This document shows, piece by piece, positions 34,040 through 45,259 of a stretch of DNA of 64,000 nucleotides. The notes under the pieces were generated by a model. The model searched no databases. It was given only the letters and a program-made list of their open reading frames with translations, and was not told where the DNA came from. The DNA is from Leptasterias polaris. Its lineage: Eukaryota; Echinodermata; Asteroidea; Forcipulatida; Asteriidae. Made by a program: the position numbers and the translations under genes. The stretch covers positions 8,158,001 to 8,222,000 of the forward strand of contig JAZGTN010000058.1 of NCBI GenBank assembly GCA_037783415.1. Direction: 5' to 3'. The first letter of the stretch is position 1; each line of letters opens with the position of its first letter.

Positions 34040-34365
34040 AATGGTAATAATGAATGGTAGCAATGGTGACTCAATGGTGTTTGTAATGGTAGCATATTAT
34101 TGAATGGTGTATCATTGTGTTTGAATGGTATAATTGTAAACACAATTGTACATCATTGGTGTATTGGTGAGTCTGAATGGTGTGTGAATGGTAATGAATG
34201 GTAGCAATGGTGACTCAATGGTGTTTGTAATGGTAGCATATTATTGAAAGGTGTATCATTTGTGTTTTGAACGGTTGTAAACACAATTTTAGATCAATGG
34301 ATTGGTGGGTCTGAATGGTGTGTGAATGGTAACGAATGGTAGCAATGGTGACTCAATAGTAGTAT
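34040..34365 (+). repeat. ATGGT-rich stretch with about 155-bp higher-order repeat
   Basis: aatggtagcaatggtgactc and then aatggtgtttgtaatggta occur at about 34056, 34198 and (partly) 34332, so the short motif is organised into a longer unit. The following 34.37-36.65 kb is AT-rich unique-looking DNA in which I see no gene, RNA or element. Confidence 0.7.
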
Positions 34366-36672
34366 CTGTCTTTGCTTTGTTGATTGCCAGTTTCTAGTCC
34401 CCAAAAATAAACGTCCTCATAAAACGGTTAAATCAGTTAGAGCTAGCACTACAGTTTCCTCCTGATTTGATGAACAATGTAAATTAAACAAACAGCACAT
34501 AATGAGAGGCCATGAAACTATTTTTTTGTGGATTCAATAGTAGTTAAAAAGATTTAATATTTACAATTCATGTATTTAAAGTCACAACACTATAAAGCTG
34601 AAACATTCGATTCATTCAAACATTTTAAATACCTTTCAATGTCATCACAAAATCTGCATTCAGCGTACTGAACACAACTTGCAAAATCATAATTATTGAA
34701 TTTTGCAACTTTTAAAACCTTCACATTTGAACAAATAATTTAAAGGTCCTTTTAAGCAGAGCTCTCAAAAATTAATGTATTATATTCACACACAAAATAA
34801 TAATGAATAAAATGTAGTTCATATGTGACAGGTCTTTTACATATAGCCCTTGAGCAGCACCCTCGCTTGAACTTAAGACTGTCTCACTTATCTATTCCAA
34901 GAAGTAGTGACTCATTCTTACCACAGCAGTGAAACAGCCAACACCATTTTCTGCTCTGTACAAGATCCATTTACTCAGTATTTCAAAGTGGATTTTTGTT
35001 AAGTTTAAAGAGAAGAAATCACCTCATGATAGCTCTATAGTGACTAGGCTGGGGTAAGTGTTTACATTGTATTTTAAAGTTCATTTGTTATTGCTTTTCT
35101 ATTCTCTATAAAGTATAAGTTTATAGTTACTTTGATTTGAATCAGTTGTGCCTCATGATGGACATAGTGGATTTCTTATTGTTACTTTATCAGGGTATTT
35201 CTTGGTTAGAGTTTTCCTTTCTTAAGTTCTCCAATATTATTACTTTAATGAGTTATTCTGTTCATTGATTGCTTATTTAGAATCCTTATGATCTGAGTAG
35301 AAAGTGCCTTTAATTCATTCATCATTATTGGAAGATTTATGCTTAAATTTTTGGTTTCTAGAACTTCTTTTAACTTTATTAATTGATTCTTATTGTTAAT
35401 TAAGCTAAGACATTTATTAACTTTTAGTTTCATTTCTATTTCTTTGATTTAGTTTGGAAGCACTGTCTTGGAAGTGTTGTGATCAAACTTTTCCCATGCT
35501 TGTGTGCACCATTGTTTCATACTTGAGTTTAACTTACAGCCTCACTGCTGCAGTGGAATGTTAATGTTTAACACATTTTGTGGCCTGAGGGCAGAGTGTA
35601 GAGTTGACAGTATATGCTGAGTAATGTTTGTGGTTAGAAGTGAGCTTATCGATGATCAGTATTGCTGCACAGCATAGTTTATCGATATAGTTGCCTTTGG
35701 TATACAGTGCCACATAGGGTTCAGTCAAGCAATTGAAATGCGATCACTGTTATGTTGCCTGTTCTAGTCACTGGTGGGATCATTGTTTATTACTTATCTT
35801 GATTAGAGTGCACAGCAGCAAGAAGTACTGTTCTCTACTGTAAACTCATTATGTATTCACTCCCACAAGTGCTGCCTTGAGTTTATGTTTTTCTTTATCC
35901 AAGTCTTTGGAATGGCTAGCTACAGTATTATAGGCTGTTAGTGGTTTTATTACTTTCTTAGGTTTATTGTAGAACCATTTTATGCACTTTGACTAAGTTT
36001 CGTTAATTAAGAGTCTCAAGTCAAAGCAATCACTTGCCTTGTACATTCTTTATTATTCTTTGTTCAATATTAACTGAACGTTTTTATGGTTAAAGTTCTT
36101 TATTAGCTTTTTGGTCAAAAGGATGATTGGACTAATTTGAGTTCATGGTTTACTGAGCATATGATATAGTGATAGAGGTCATTTTCACATTTACTTAGTT
36201 ATTTGTTCTTCTTTAGACTGTGCAAGTTAAAGCACATACGTGCCTTGTATTTTCAGATTGAACTTGACTTAACTTTCCAGTTAAAGTAAATTGTGTAATC
36301 AGAGTTTGGACTCACAATAGTCACTTTTATACTTTTGATATTCTTTGCTTATTTTCTATCATTACTATTCCTCGTATGAATTTCTTTGCTCAGTTGGTAT
36401 TATCCAAAGCTTAGTATTTATATGGAATTTGTTTTATTGTATCTTTTCAGGTTTTTTGTGAACACCATAATCAAAGAACCGGACACATTTATGTACACCA
36501 TCTTGTCGTACACCTTAATCAAAGGCAACAAATGTATGTCAGCCTCTGCATTTTGTGTTAATAAAAAAATTGAACAATCCTTTGCAAAACTTTGTAGGTT
36601 TACCGCTGCTGTGAAAATTCAAATGAAAAAAGATTTCAATTTTTTTATTGTTTACTGCAATTGTCTCTAGAT

Positions 36673-37027
36673 TTAAAGGGAGTTTATACTTTTGGTAAAT
36701 GTCAAAGACCAGTATCCTCACTTGGTGTATCCCAACATAAACATGAAACAACAAACCTGTGAAAGTTTAAGCTCTATCGGTCATTGCAATCACCAGAAAA
36801 AGGTGGGGAAAAACCTTAAGTGTTTTCACTGTTTTCAAACATCAAGTTTTCGACTCATGAGATCAAAACTAATTGTTTTACTCATTTCTCAAAAACTACA
36901 GCACCTCAGCCAGTAATATTTCAAGGGAAGCTTTCTATCATCAATATCTTTAAACCATGCAAGTTTAATGTAAATCTGTGAGCTTTTCTGTTTTGTGTTT
37001 TACCAGAAGTATATAGACCCTTTAAAG
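36673..37027. mobile_element. inverted-repeat MITE, copy 1
   Basis: The left end tttaaagggagtttatact is matched inverted by the right end agtatatagaccctttaaa; the next bases (ttggtaaa / ttttacca) also pair. The interior includes ctcacttggtgtatcccaac and tctcaaaaactac, also found in the neighbouring copy. About 355 bp, non-coding. Confidence 0.75.
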
Positions 37028-37356
37028 GCACTGTAGGCCTACACGTTTGGTAATTTTCAAAGACCAGTATTCTCACTTGGTGTATCCCAACATATGCATA
37101 AATAACAAGCCTGTGAAAATTTGGGCTCAATTGGTCGTCGAAGTTGCAAGAAAATGATGAAAGAAAAAGACTTCTAGCTAGAAGTCTTTTATTATTTGAG
37201 TGAGAAATTACCTCTTTTTCAAAAACTACGTTACTTCAGAGGGAGTCGTTTCCTACAATGTTTTATACTATCAACAGCTCTCCGTTGCTCGTTACCAAGT
37301 ACGTTTTAAAGCTAATATTTGTATTGAGTAATTACCAAACGTGTACGATGCCTTTT
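37022..37356. mobile_element. inverted-repeat MITE, copy 2 (CACTG-type ends)
   Basis: The left end aaaggcactgtaggcctac acgtttggtaatt pairs with the right end aattaccaaacgtgt acgatgcctttt. The interior shares ctcacttggtgtatcccaac with copy 1. I associate this family from memory with sea-star sequence. The ggCACTG start resembles CACTA/EnSpm termini, and the element lies directly after the stop codon of the EnSpm-like transposase, so it may be that transposon's own end or a derivative of it. Confidence 0.7.
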
Positions 37357-37367
37357 AGCAAGTGGGA

Positions 37368-40344
37368 TTAGTCTCTTTCAAACTTGTTTGGCAAAACCAC
37401 TATATATTTGGAGTGGCCGTCTTTTCTACAAACTACACATTTCTCCTGGAAATTATTGTAATAAACAGCTCTAGGTGGATGACCACCACTTTGTACACGA
37501 TGAATAAAATCTGACCGTATGTTTAGCTGTCTATCAACATACTTATATTCATTGATCTTGGTTAAAGTATTGATGATTATCAATGGAGTTCTATTGCACA
37601 GACAGTCATGTGCACATAAGTAATCTAACTTCAACAATACAATTGCCTTAACAGTACAAAATGTGCCATCTTTAAGCTTGATGACAGAGTCATCTCTCTT
37701 CTTGATACCCACTCTTCCATATTGCTCACAGTGAACTAATCTTCCCTCGAACTGACATCGTTTGTAATACTCAGCTTGTGTGTTTCCCAGTGGTTCTCCA
37801 AGAAGATACTCAACTGCAATGTGGTCATCATTTTCAATATGCTTTCTAGTTGTAGTGCCCAAAAGCAGAAGAGAACCAATTCTAACCCTTTTGACTTGTC
37901 GATATCCACCCACATGAGTAAGTTTGGCAAACAGATTTAGGGACTCTTCTTCTCCTTCTTGCATGCATGTTCTTGCCAACTTCTTTGCTGATCTGTATAG
38001 CTGAAAGCGATGTGCCATCTGCTGATGGGGGATATGTTGTGACCCATGGACTAATTGCAACAACACATGGTTGTTGCCTTCAAAAAGGAACGCAGAATGA
38101 CACCACGCAGGTCCCCACGCAGAAACACTTTCTGACAAATGACACAGTTGATGAATATTGAATGAGATGTGCTCCTTTCCATACAACTCCTCCATCTTTA
38201 TTACAAATTTCTTTAACGACACTTCTGCACAATCAATATCATCATCCGTAACTTCATTCTGAAGAAGTTTATGCATTGCATGTACAAGCAAAAACCAATG
38301 GTTTAGGTATCTAGCATTTTGAAGGATGTAAAGGGAATAAAACAAGAGATATGAACGCCACTCCGATGCCTTCCAATACCTTCTTGTTTCAAGTTGCCTT
38401 GGAACCCTTGTCACTTCATGAGGTGGGGCTATACTCATCAACTTTAGATTGACTTCACCTTTCCTGGTTCCAATGTACCAAGGTTGTCTATGATTTCGAC
38501 TGTCAAAGGTCTGTAAGCTGTCTCACAACACCCAAAAGAACACAATGCATATAATCTACAACAAAACCACCGATGATATCAAATTTGGGGAGGAAAAGAA
38601 CAGCTGAGGGACCCTTGATGCCATGCACTGATCGACCAAGCTCAACTGCCTGTAGCATATCTTCTTCATGTGTCAAAGCAGAGCGCGTTTCTGGTTCCGG
38701 TTCTCTGAAAGGATAACATCTCACAAAACCATTTCCCTTTTCTACTCGTTCTCCGACATGGTAACACCAGTCACAGCCATAAGCTCCATTGAACTGGGTG
38801 CTGTTTTTAATAACAGGCCTTGCCACTGCATCACTGCTGCAGCAAACATAGAAAACTTTGCTGTTAACAATCCTTCCATTCAATGGATTTTTCCATTCAA
38901 ATCCCTCTTCAGCCAACAAGGTTGCTTCATCTTTAAGTGGCTTTAAGAATGTACACATTTCTGGTTTTGAGGGACCAAACCATAAACCAGCAACAAGAAC
39001 ATTTCGCTTTCTCTGCTCATATTTCAACTCATTTACCATACACTGTACAGGCCAAACAGAAAAATTTGATGACTTGAACACCGGCACCCCATCAATATTA
39101 AATGTGATTGTGAAATCTTGATCCAGTATAATATCATTCTCTACACTGCCCCTTAGTTCCTCCCACTACATACATCATTGCATGTTCCATCTCATATGGC
39201 ACCCTGTGATTTACAGATAAGACTACTAGCTATGCTACTGCATTCTACCAGGTCTTTTATTTGCTGCATTAATGAAATTGTGGTAAAAAAATTACCGGTT
39301 TTCATGCTTTTGCTACACTCAAAAGGAGCAGCACATTTAGCACAGTGACCCTCATGTATTTCAGATTTTTTCCCCATGTAACTAGCACACACAGAACAAA
39401 CAATATGTGAAATGACATTCTCTGTATTTCCTTTGAAAGACTTTGATAACATGTACTTTGATTTAGGTAAAATGCCTGGAAACAACACATTAAATAGTTT
39501 CATGAGATCATTGAGACCATCGCCACTGATATGATGTTTAAATATGTAGGAAAGAATCATCACTCTTGCCTGGTTACTTGTTAATCTGCATTCTGGATAC
39601 AAAGGTTGGTCACCATCATTTTGATGCTCCTGCAATAAATGATGAAAAATAGTAAAGCACTACATTTACTTTTTATTTCCCAAAGACAATGGTTGGTAGC
39701 AGCACTAAACTCTGCAGTGATACCTCATAAATACAGAAGCAGTGCATTTAGAGGTGTGTTTGTGTATGATAAAACAGTGTACAATCATGGTATTGACTGT
39801 TGAAAATGTACATGTTATGGGGGTCTCATAATGCTTTCATGCCTAAATCTCTCAATTTGAAAACATCATTTTAAAATGGAAATAAATTTTTCTAATAAGA
39901 ACTTTTGAATAGAGATTAACTTACTTGACCAATGTTATCATTTTGCCCGGGATCATCTCTTTGCGGTGGCTCATGCTCATCATTTGACTCTGAATCAGGA
40001 TCATTCCCATCATCCGGATCATCATCATCATCATCATCATACGGATTGTCATCATCATCGTCATCATACGGATTGTCATCATCATCGTCATCATCGTCAT
40101 CATCGTCATCATCAGGATAATCATCATCAGGATTATCATCATCATCATCATCAGGATAATCATCATCAGGATTATCACCATCGGGCAGATCCTCATCTTG
40201 CTCAGGATCATGATCTTGTTCAAGATCATAATTGTTTTCAAGATCTTCTTCAGGATCATTACCTGGATCAGGGGCATTGTTGTGTTCATTATTTACATCG
40301 GAATCTGGATTAATCAAAACTATTCCCCACACGCTCATTCTCAT
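37368..40344 (-). pseudogene. CACTA/EnSpm-type transposase gene with intron, frameshifted
   Basis: Minus strand. The first exon (40344-39925) encodes an acidic protein with a long poly-Asp tract and ends CAA|gtaagt; the second starts at 39629 (acceptor attgcag), in phase. The rest is co-linear: a region with CSVCASYMG...HCAKCAAPF (zinc-binding-like CxxC pairs); a core with ITFNIDGVPVFKSSNFSVWP, CDWCYHVGERV and DYMHCVLLGVVRQL, typical of the transposase_21 family; and a C-terminal part with RYWKASEWRSYLLFYSL, FNIHQLCHL and WGPAWCHSAFLFE, as in the DUF4218-type region. Breaks: near 39195-39150, where the frame shifts (at least twice), and near 38503, where a shift follows VVRQLTDL. Without these breaks the open parts would form one protein of about 1,250 residues. 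It is probably inactive. Confidence 0.8.
40018..40200 (-). repeat. GAT/GAC triplet repeat coding poly-Asp
   Basis: On the + strand (atc)n/(gtc)n runs with interspersed aggataatc. On the minus strand this encodes about 60 residues, mostly Asp with spaced Asn-Pro and Tyr. Two other frames also stay open as Met/Ile- and His/Ser-rich by-products. Triplet slippage likely varies its length. Confidence 0.85.
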
Positions 40345-41639
40345 TCAATGTGTGAAACTCTAAACATCTGCAAAAATAATATACACATAAAACAAACTTA
40401 AATACAAAAACATACCTGTTAAATATTTAGAATATCATATGTTTGCGTGGTGCATTTTATTTAACTTTCCTTGAGTAATTTGTTTAAATTTGTCATTATT
40501 TAGATGTCTTAATAAAAAGTGATAAATTGTGCACTTACACATGACATGCACATAGTGAACCAACAACAGTCAATAACCAGTTAATAAAAAATCAGCAAAT
40601 TTCAAATATAACTAGTCATTAAGTGTTTGTCGACAAACATAAAGCTGTTCCGTGTTGTTTGCTTCGTTTAAGTGCTTCAAAGCTTTAAAGTTGGTCTGAT
40701 TTCAAGATAAAAGACTCTTGACCTTCGACAGGCCCCTTTTCACTTATGTGTGCCTAAAAACCTAAACCTGGTCTAGCTACTTCTGATACTGAATCAAAAG
40801 GTGCTTTAGCCCTTTCAGTCCCGTATACTTTGTACACAGCTACCCCGCACATCCCGCATACTTTTTCAAACGCAACAATTTATTGTGTTTTTTTAATTGA
40901 AAAAAATCATTAAAAAATTATCATGAAGTATTTTTAAAAAATGTTTGGAGGTAATGTTCATTATGATATTGTCCTTCTTTCTGGATAAATTTTGTGACCT
41001 CTGTGACCTCAATGACCTTTGTCTTCCTGTGAAAATGGAAGTTGTAAACAAAATAAATAAAGAAGATTTTTAATTTTTTTCAATGATCATTGTAAATTGT
41101 TGTGGCTGTTGTTTTTCAGTACTATAAGTTGCGATATAATAAACAATAATAGTTTACAGATGTAATAGAGGGTTTACGACATCATTGTAGCTTGGTGTGT
41201 CAGTAAATTCCATAGAAAGAACGATTTTATTTTGCATCGTTGTTCATGATCATGGCGGCCGCCATCTTGAATCGTTGTTTACATGTGTGGAAATGCATAC
41301 AAGTTACGTGTGCACAGTTCCGCAAATGGTACAAAGTACAACAAAATCAATCAAAATAACGAATTTGTCGTACTGTAATGCTCTATATATATACACCTGA
41401 ATAACTATTATAGTATTTACCAAGTCACCAGCAATCCAGAAAGGAAATCACAGAAGGAAAACTAGCTACATTTTGAAGAAATTCTTGACGTAAATTTTTT
41501 TTCGATTCAGACTTCGGGTTGACTGAATGAACCATGTAACATACAGCGTAAAAACTCTTGACCTTTGACAGGCCCCTTTTCACTTAAATGTGCCTAAAAA
41601 CTTAAACCTGGTCTTCATTCTGATACTGAATCGAAAGGA

Positions 41640-42150
41640 GCTTTTAAACCAGAAATAAAGGTCAACATGGGGTCATGGTAACCCTTAACATTTAATGCTC
41701 AAAGGGTTTATAACTGAAAAGAAATTGAAAATCGGGTGTGAGGTTCTTGAGATATGGTCTCACTTCCGGTTGACCCATAGGTAAAGGTCAACATGGGGTC
41801 ACGGTTACCCAAGGCTAATCTCCAATGCCCAAGGATTATACAACTGAACAAAATTTGAAAATCGGTTGTGTAGTTCTTGAGATATGGTCTCACTTCCGGT
41901 TGACCCGGAAGTAAAGGTCAACATGGGGTCACGGTTACCCAAGGATAATCTCCAATGCCCAAGGAGTCTATAATTGAAAAAAGTTTGAACTTCGGTTGTG
42001 TAGTTCTTGAGATATAGTCACACTTCCGGTTGACCTGGAAGTAAAGGTCAACATGGGGTCACGGTTACCCAAGGCTAATCTCCATTGCCCAAGGAGTCTA
42101 TAACTGAAAAAAGTTTGACTATCGGTTGTATACTTTTTGAGATATAGTGG
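41640..42150 (+). repeat. about 130-bp core tandem repeat, array A
   Basis: Copies of cacttccggttgacccggaa followed by gtaaaggtcaacatggggtca and tctataactgaaaaaagttt at about 130-bp spacing, four copies. The same unit occurs in arrays at 44.4, 50.0, 53.4 and 60.7 kb. The short minus ORFs starting MRP-YLKNYTT are read from this repeat and are not genes. Confidence 0.9.
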
Positions 42151-42245
42151 TCTCAAGATTGGCTAATTAAATATTCACCTCGCTAATTAAGTGACTAATT
42201 AGTTAAGAATTTTACAAATTTTACATTGAGAGTTAAGTTCATGTA

Positions 42246-44037
42246 CACTGGCGTGCAAAAGTCTTCGCGCACCTCCGTGTTTATTTTGTTTTTATTTTTT
42301 TTCAATGTAAATGAATAAAAACTGATAACAAAAATATTACCTTTGTCACCTTTGTCAGAGTGAATGTCTTTAGTGAAGTAAATTTATTTCAGGCTACCCA
42401 AATATTCATGAGAAACATGAAAAAAACGACGAAAGTCAGAGTCACAACGTTCCGTGTGCACAAAAGTAATGGCGATTATCGTAAATCCAAGATGGCGGCA
42501 CCCATGGCTCGCTGTAAACAATGAAATTCGGATCAGTCTAGTAACGTGTAAAGGCTCCCCTAGCATCGATCACTGCCTGGCATCTTCTTGACATTGAGCC
42601 TAGAAGATTGGTGATGACCTGGCGGTCCATTCCTTCCCAAATCCGCTTGAGAATCTCGAACAAATGAGTCTTGTTTCGGGGTCGTTCTTCACGTTGAAGA
42701 CGACGCTCCATTTCGTCCCAGAGATTCTCAAGCGGGTTTAAGTCAGGACTCTGGGCCGGCCATACCATCACCTCAAACTGCCAACTGCCCCCCATTTCCT
42801 GAATGAATTCAGGAGTTGGATCTGCCATGAACTCCGTTGTAATCCGAGCTGTGTGGGGTGGAGCGTTGTCATGCTGGAATATGAAGTCATGGCCGACCAA
42901 ATGGTGAGCAGAAGGCAGCATGTGATCACGGAGAATATCAATATAAACAACAGCGTTGATATTCTCCTTGATCCATGCCAGGCTCCCAACACTAGAGGAT
43001 CCCATACAACCCCAGACCATGATGCCGGAACCACCATGCTTGACAGATGGAGCCACGCACGCTTCGTTAAACTCCTCCCCAATCGATCTTCTGACGTAAA
43101 CACGTCCATCAGATTGAAACAGTTGGAACCGCGACTCATCGCTCCAGATCACACGATCCCACTGTGCTGGTGTCCAGTTGATATGGTCACGGGCCCAGGC
43201 TAGTCGTCTCCTTTTATGGGCAGGAGTAAGGCGTGGCTTGTGACGAGCGACTCGACCGTTCAATCCAGCATCTGAAAGTCGCCTGGATACAGTGCTCCGA
43301 TGCACTTCGACCCCTGTAGTGTTGGCCAGGTCAACTGCTAACTCTGGGGCTGTACAAAATCGGTTGCGCCGAGACATCAGCACCAAGTGGCGGTCATCTC
43401 GGTCACTGGTCTTCCGTGGACGGCCTGATCGTGGTAGTGTATCCATCGACCCATTCTCTTGAAGCTTCCGTAGATTGTAGCGGACAGTTGAATCGCTTAC
43501 GCCCAACCTTCTCCCAATTTCCCGAGCTGAATACCCCTCCTGGTATAATGCTTCAATCATGCCTTTTTCATGAGCCGTGAGGGGAGTTTTTTCTGCCATT
43601 GTGACGTTCGATGTGGCGAAGTGAAAGGTTTTGTGATGCAAAAAGAGCGCCAATAAAGAAAGCCTGACGTATCCTCATTCCTTTTTTGTGATTGGTTGGT
43701 TGATACCACCTCATAAATATTTATAAGAAAGGCTTTCCAACCGCGCGAAAGCTGTTGTCATTGGTTTAAATGCCCAATTTAATATATTCATGAGCTCATG
43801 AATAAATAATGACGTCATTCAATATGGAGGTTTTACACATCGAAAATCATGTCGCGAAACCGGACTCGTAATCAATGTAATAAACCTTCCTAGATCATGA
43901 AAACTGTGACTAAAACTGATTAAAGTAATGAGACTCGACACAGGTACTGGTATTTTTTTAATAAATCGTTTATTTCTGTGAAAAATCTGTTGAAAGAAAA
44001 AGGTTACGTGGGTGCGCGATACTTTTGCACGCCAGTG
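42246..44037 (-). mobile_element. intact Tc1-like DNA transposon
   Basis: 1,792 bp with terminal inverted repeats: CACTGGCGTGCAAAAGT at 42246 and its complement ending at 44037, extending with one gap through cgcgcacc (about 27 bp). It is flanked by TA on both sides (42244-42245, 44038-44039). Related uninterrupted repeats at about 45196 and 49847 read gttcatgtactaagcttcaa (the 45196 copy has 'tactacta'), showing an empty site with a single TA. The transposase is intact, so the element looks young. Confidence 0.95.
42538..43599 (-). CDS. Tc1-like transposase, 353 aa, DD46E spacing
   Basis: Start at ATG 43599 (MAEKTPLT); the frame extends 18 codons upstream but only to a TTG. N-terminal paired-like helix-turn-helix (residues about 10-45: EKGMIEALYQEGYSAREIGR), GRPR motif (59-62), and a second HTH at about 68-110. 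Catalytic triad: D154 in IWSDESRF, D244 in FQHDNAPPHT and E291 in PDLNPLENLWDE. D244 to E291 leaves 46 residues, against 34 in classical Tc1; the extra 12 lie in ADPTPEFIQEMGGSW. No stops. It cuts and pastes the element at TA sites. It should be compared with other Tc1 spacings. Confidence 0.93.
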   Translation of the reverse strand: MAEKTPLTAHEKGMIEALYQEGYSAREIGRRLGVSDSTVRYNLRKLQENGSMDTLPRSGRPRKTSDRDDRHLVLMSRRNRFCTAPELAVDLANTTGVEVHRSTVSRRLSDAGLNGRVARHKPRLTPAHKRRRLAWARDHINWTPAQWDRVIWSDESRFQLFQSDGRVYVRRSIGEEFNEACVAPSVKHGGSGIMVWGCMGSSSVGSLAWIKENINAVVYIDILRDHMLPSAHHLVGHDFIFQHDNAPPHTARITTEFMADPTPEFIQEMGGSWQFEVMVWPAQSPDLNPLENLWDEMERRLQREERPRNKTHLFEILKRIWEGMDRQVITNLLGSMSRRCQAVIDARGAFTRY

Positions 44038-44379
44038 TACTAAGCTTCAATTTGATATATGATTTAACTCTTTCGTATTTTACGCTCTAGGATATTAGGA
44101 GCCAACAAAAAACGTGTGCTAATGCTATGGGATTTAGGTGGAAACAAAGAATAGTAATAACTAAACATTAGGTGTTTGTGAACAAACACAAAGCTGTTCC
44201 GTGTATTATTGTTTTGCTTCGATTAAGTGCTTCAAAGCTTTAAAGATGGTCTGATTTCAAGATAGAAGAATCTTGACCTTTGACAGGCGCTTTTTCACTT
44301 ATGTGTGCCTAAAAGCCTAAACCTGGTCTTCATTTTGATACTGAATCGAAAGGAGCTTTTAAACCAGAAAAAGGGTCAA

Positions 44380-45110
44380 CTAGGGGTCATGGTAACTCTT
44401 GTCTATTATTTAATGCTCAAATCGGGTCTGTAGTTCTTGAGATATGGTCTCATTTCCGGTTGACCCGGAAGTAAAGGTCAACATGGGGTCACGGTTACCC
44501 AAGGCTAATCTCCCATGCCCAAGGAGTCTATAACTGAAAAAAGTTTGAAAAATGGTTGTGTAGTTCTTTAGATTTGGTCCCACTTCCGGTTGACCTGGAA
44601 GTAAAGGTCAACATGGGGTCACGTTTACCCAAGGCTATAGATCTCCAATGCCCAATGAGTCTATAACTGAAAAAAGTTTGGAAATCGGTTGTGTAGCTCT
44701 TGAGATATGGTCCCACTTCCGGTTGACCCGGAAGTAAAGGTCAACATGGGGTCACGGTTACCCAAGGCTAATCTCCCGTGCATAAGGAATCTATAACTGA
44801 AAAAAGTTTGAAAAACGGTTGTGTAGTTCTTGAGATTTGGTCTCACTTCCGGTTGACCCGGAAGTAAAGGTCAACATGGGGTCACGGTTACTTAAGGCTA
44901 CTCTCTAATGCCCAAGGAGTCTAGATAACTGAAAAAAGTTTGGAAATCGGTTGTGTAGTTCTTGAGATGGTCCCACTTCCGGTTGACCCGTTAGTAAAGG
45001 TCAACATGGGGTCACGGTTGCCCAGGGCTAATCTCAAATGCCCAAGGAGTCTATAACTGAAAACAGTTTGACGATCGGTTGTATATATTTCGAGATATAG
45101 TGGTCTCAAG
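44380..45110 (+). repeat. about 130-bp core tandem repeat, array B
   Basis: Five to six copies of the unit described at 41.6 kb, with small indels (for example, tagatct after aaggcta near 44640). Ends with gatatagtggtctcaagatt, then ggctaattaaatattcacct, as array A does. Confidence 0.9.
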
Positions 45111-45259
45111 ATTGGCTAATTAAATATTCACCTCGCTGTAAATGGGCTAATTAATTAAGAATAATATAAAAAAATACATTGAGAGTTAAGTTCATGTACT
45201 ACTAAGCTTCAATTTAATATAGGATCTAACTCTTTCATACTTTTACGCTTAGGATATTA

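Larger units (their letters stand above)
40612..44150 (-). mobile_element. Helitron/HINE-like repeat unit 1 (carries the Tc1 insertion)
   Basis: Read on the minus strand, the unit begins TCTTTGTTTCC at 44150 and ends with the hairpin tgtttgtcgacaaaca (about 40624-40639) followed a few bases later by CTAG (40612-40615) and then T. In between are the about 130-bp core repeats (41520-42150) and a Tc1-like insertion (42246-44037). Without Tc1 the unit is about 1.75 kb. Hairpin plus CTRR end plus following T, and TC at the 5' end, are Helitron hallmarks; a tandem core is typical of HINEs. No Rep/helicase gene is present, so it is non-autonomous. Confidence 0.6.

Noticed and set aside
41255..41290. 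ggcggccgccatcttg palindrome as a promoter
   Set aside because: It lies inside HINE-like unit 1 near the core array; no exon or donor follows.
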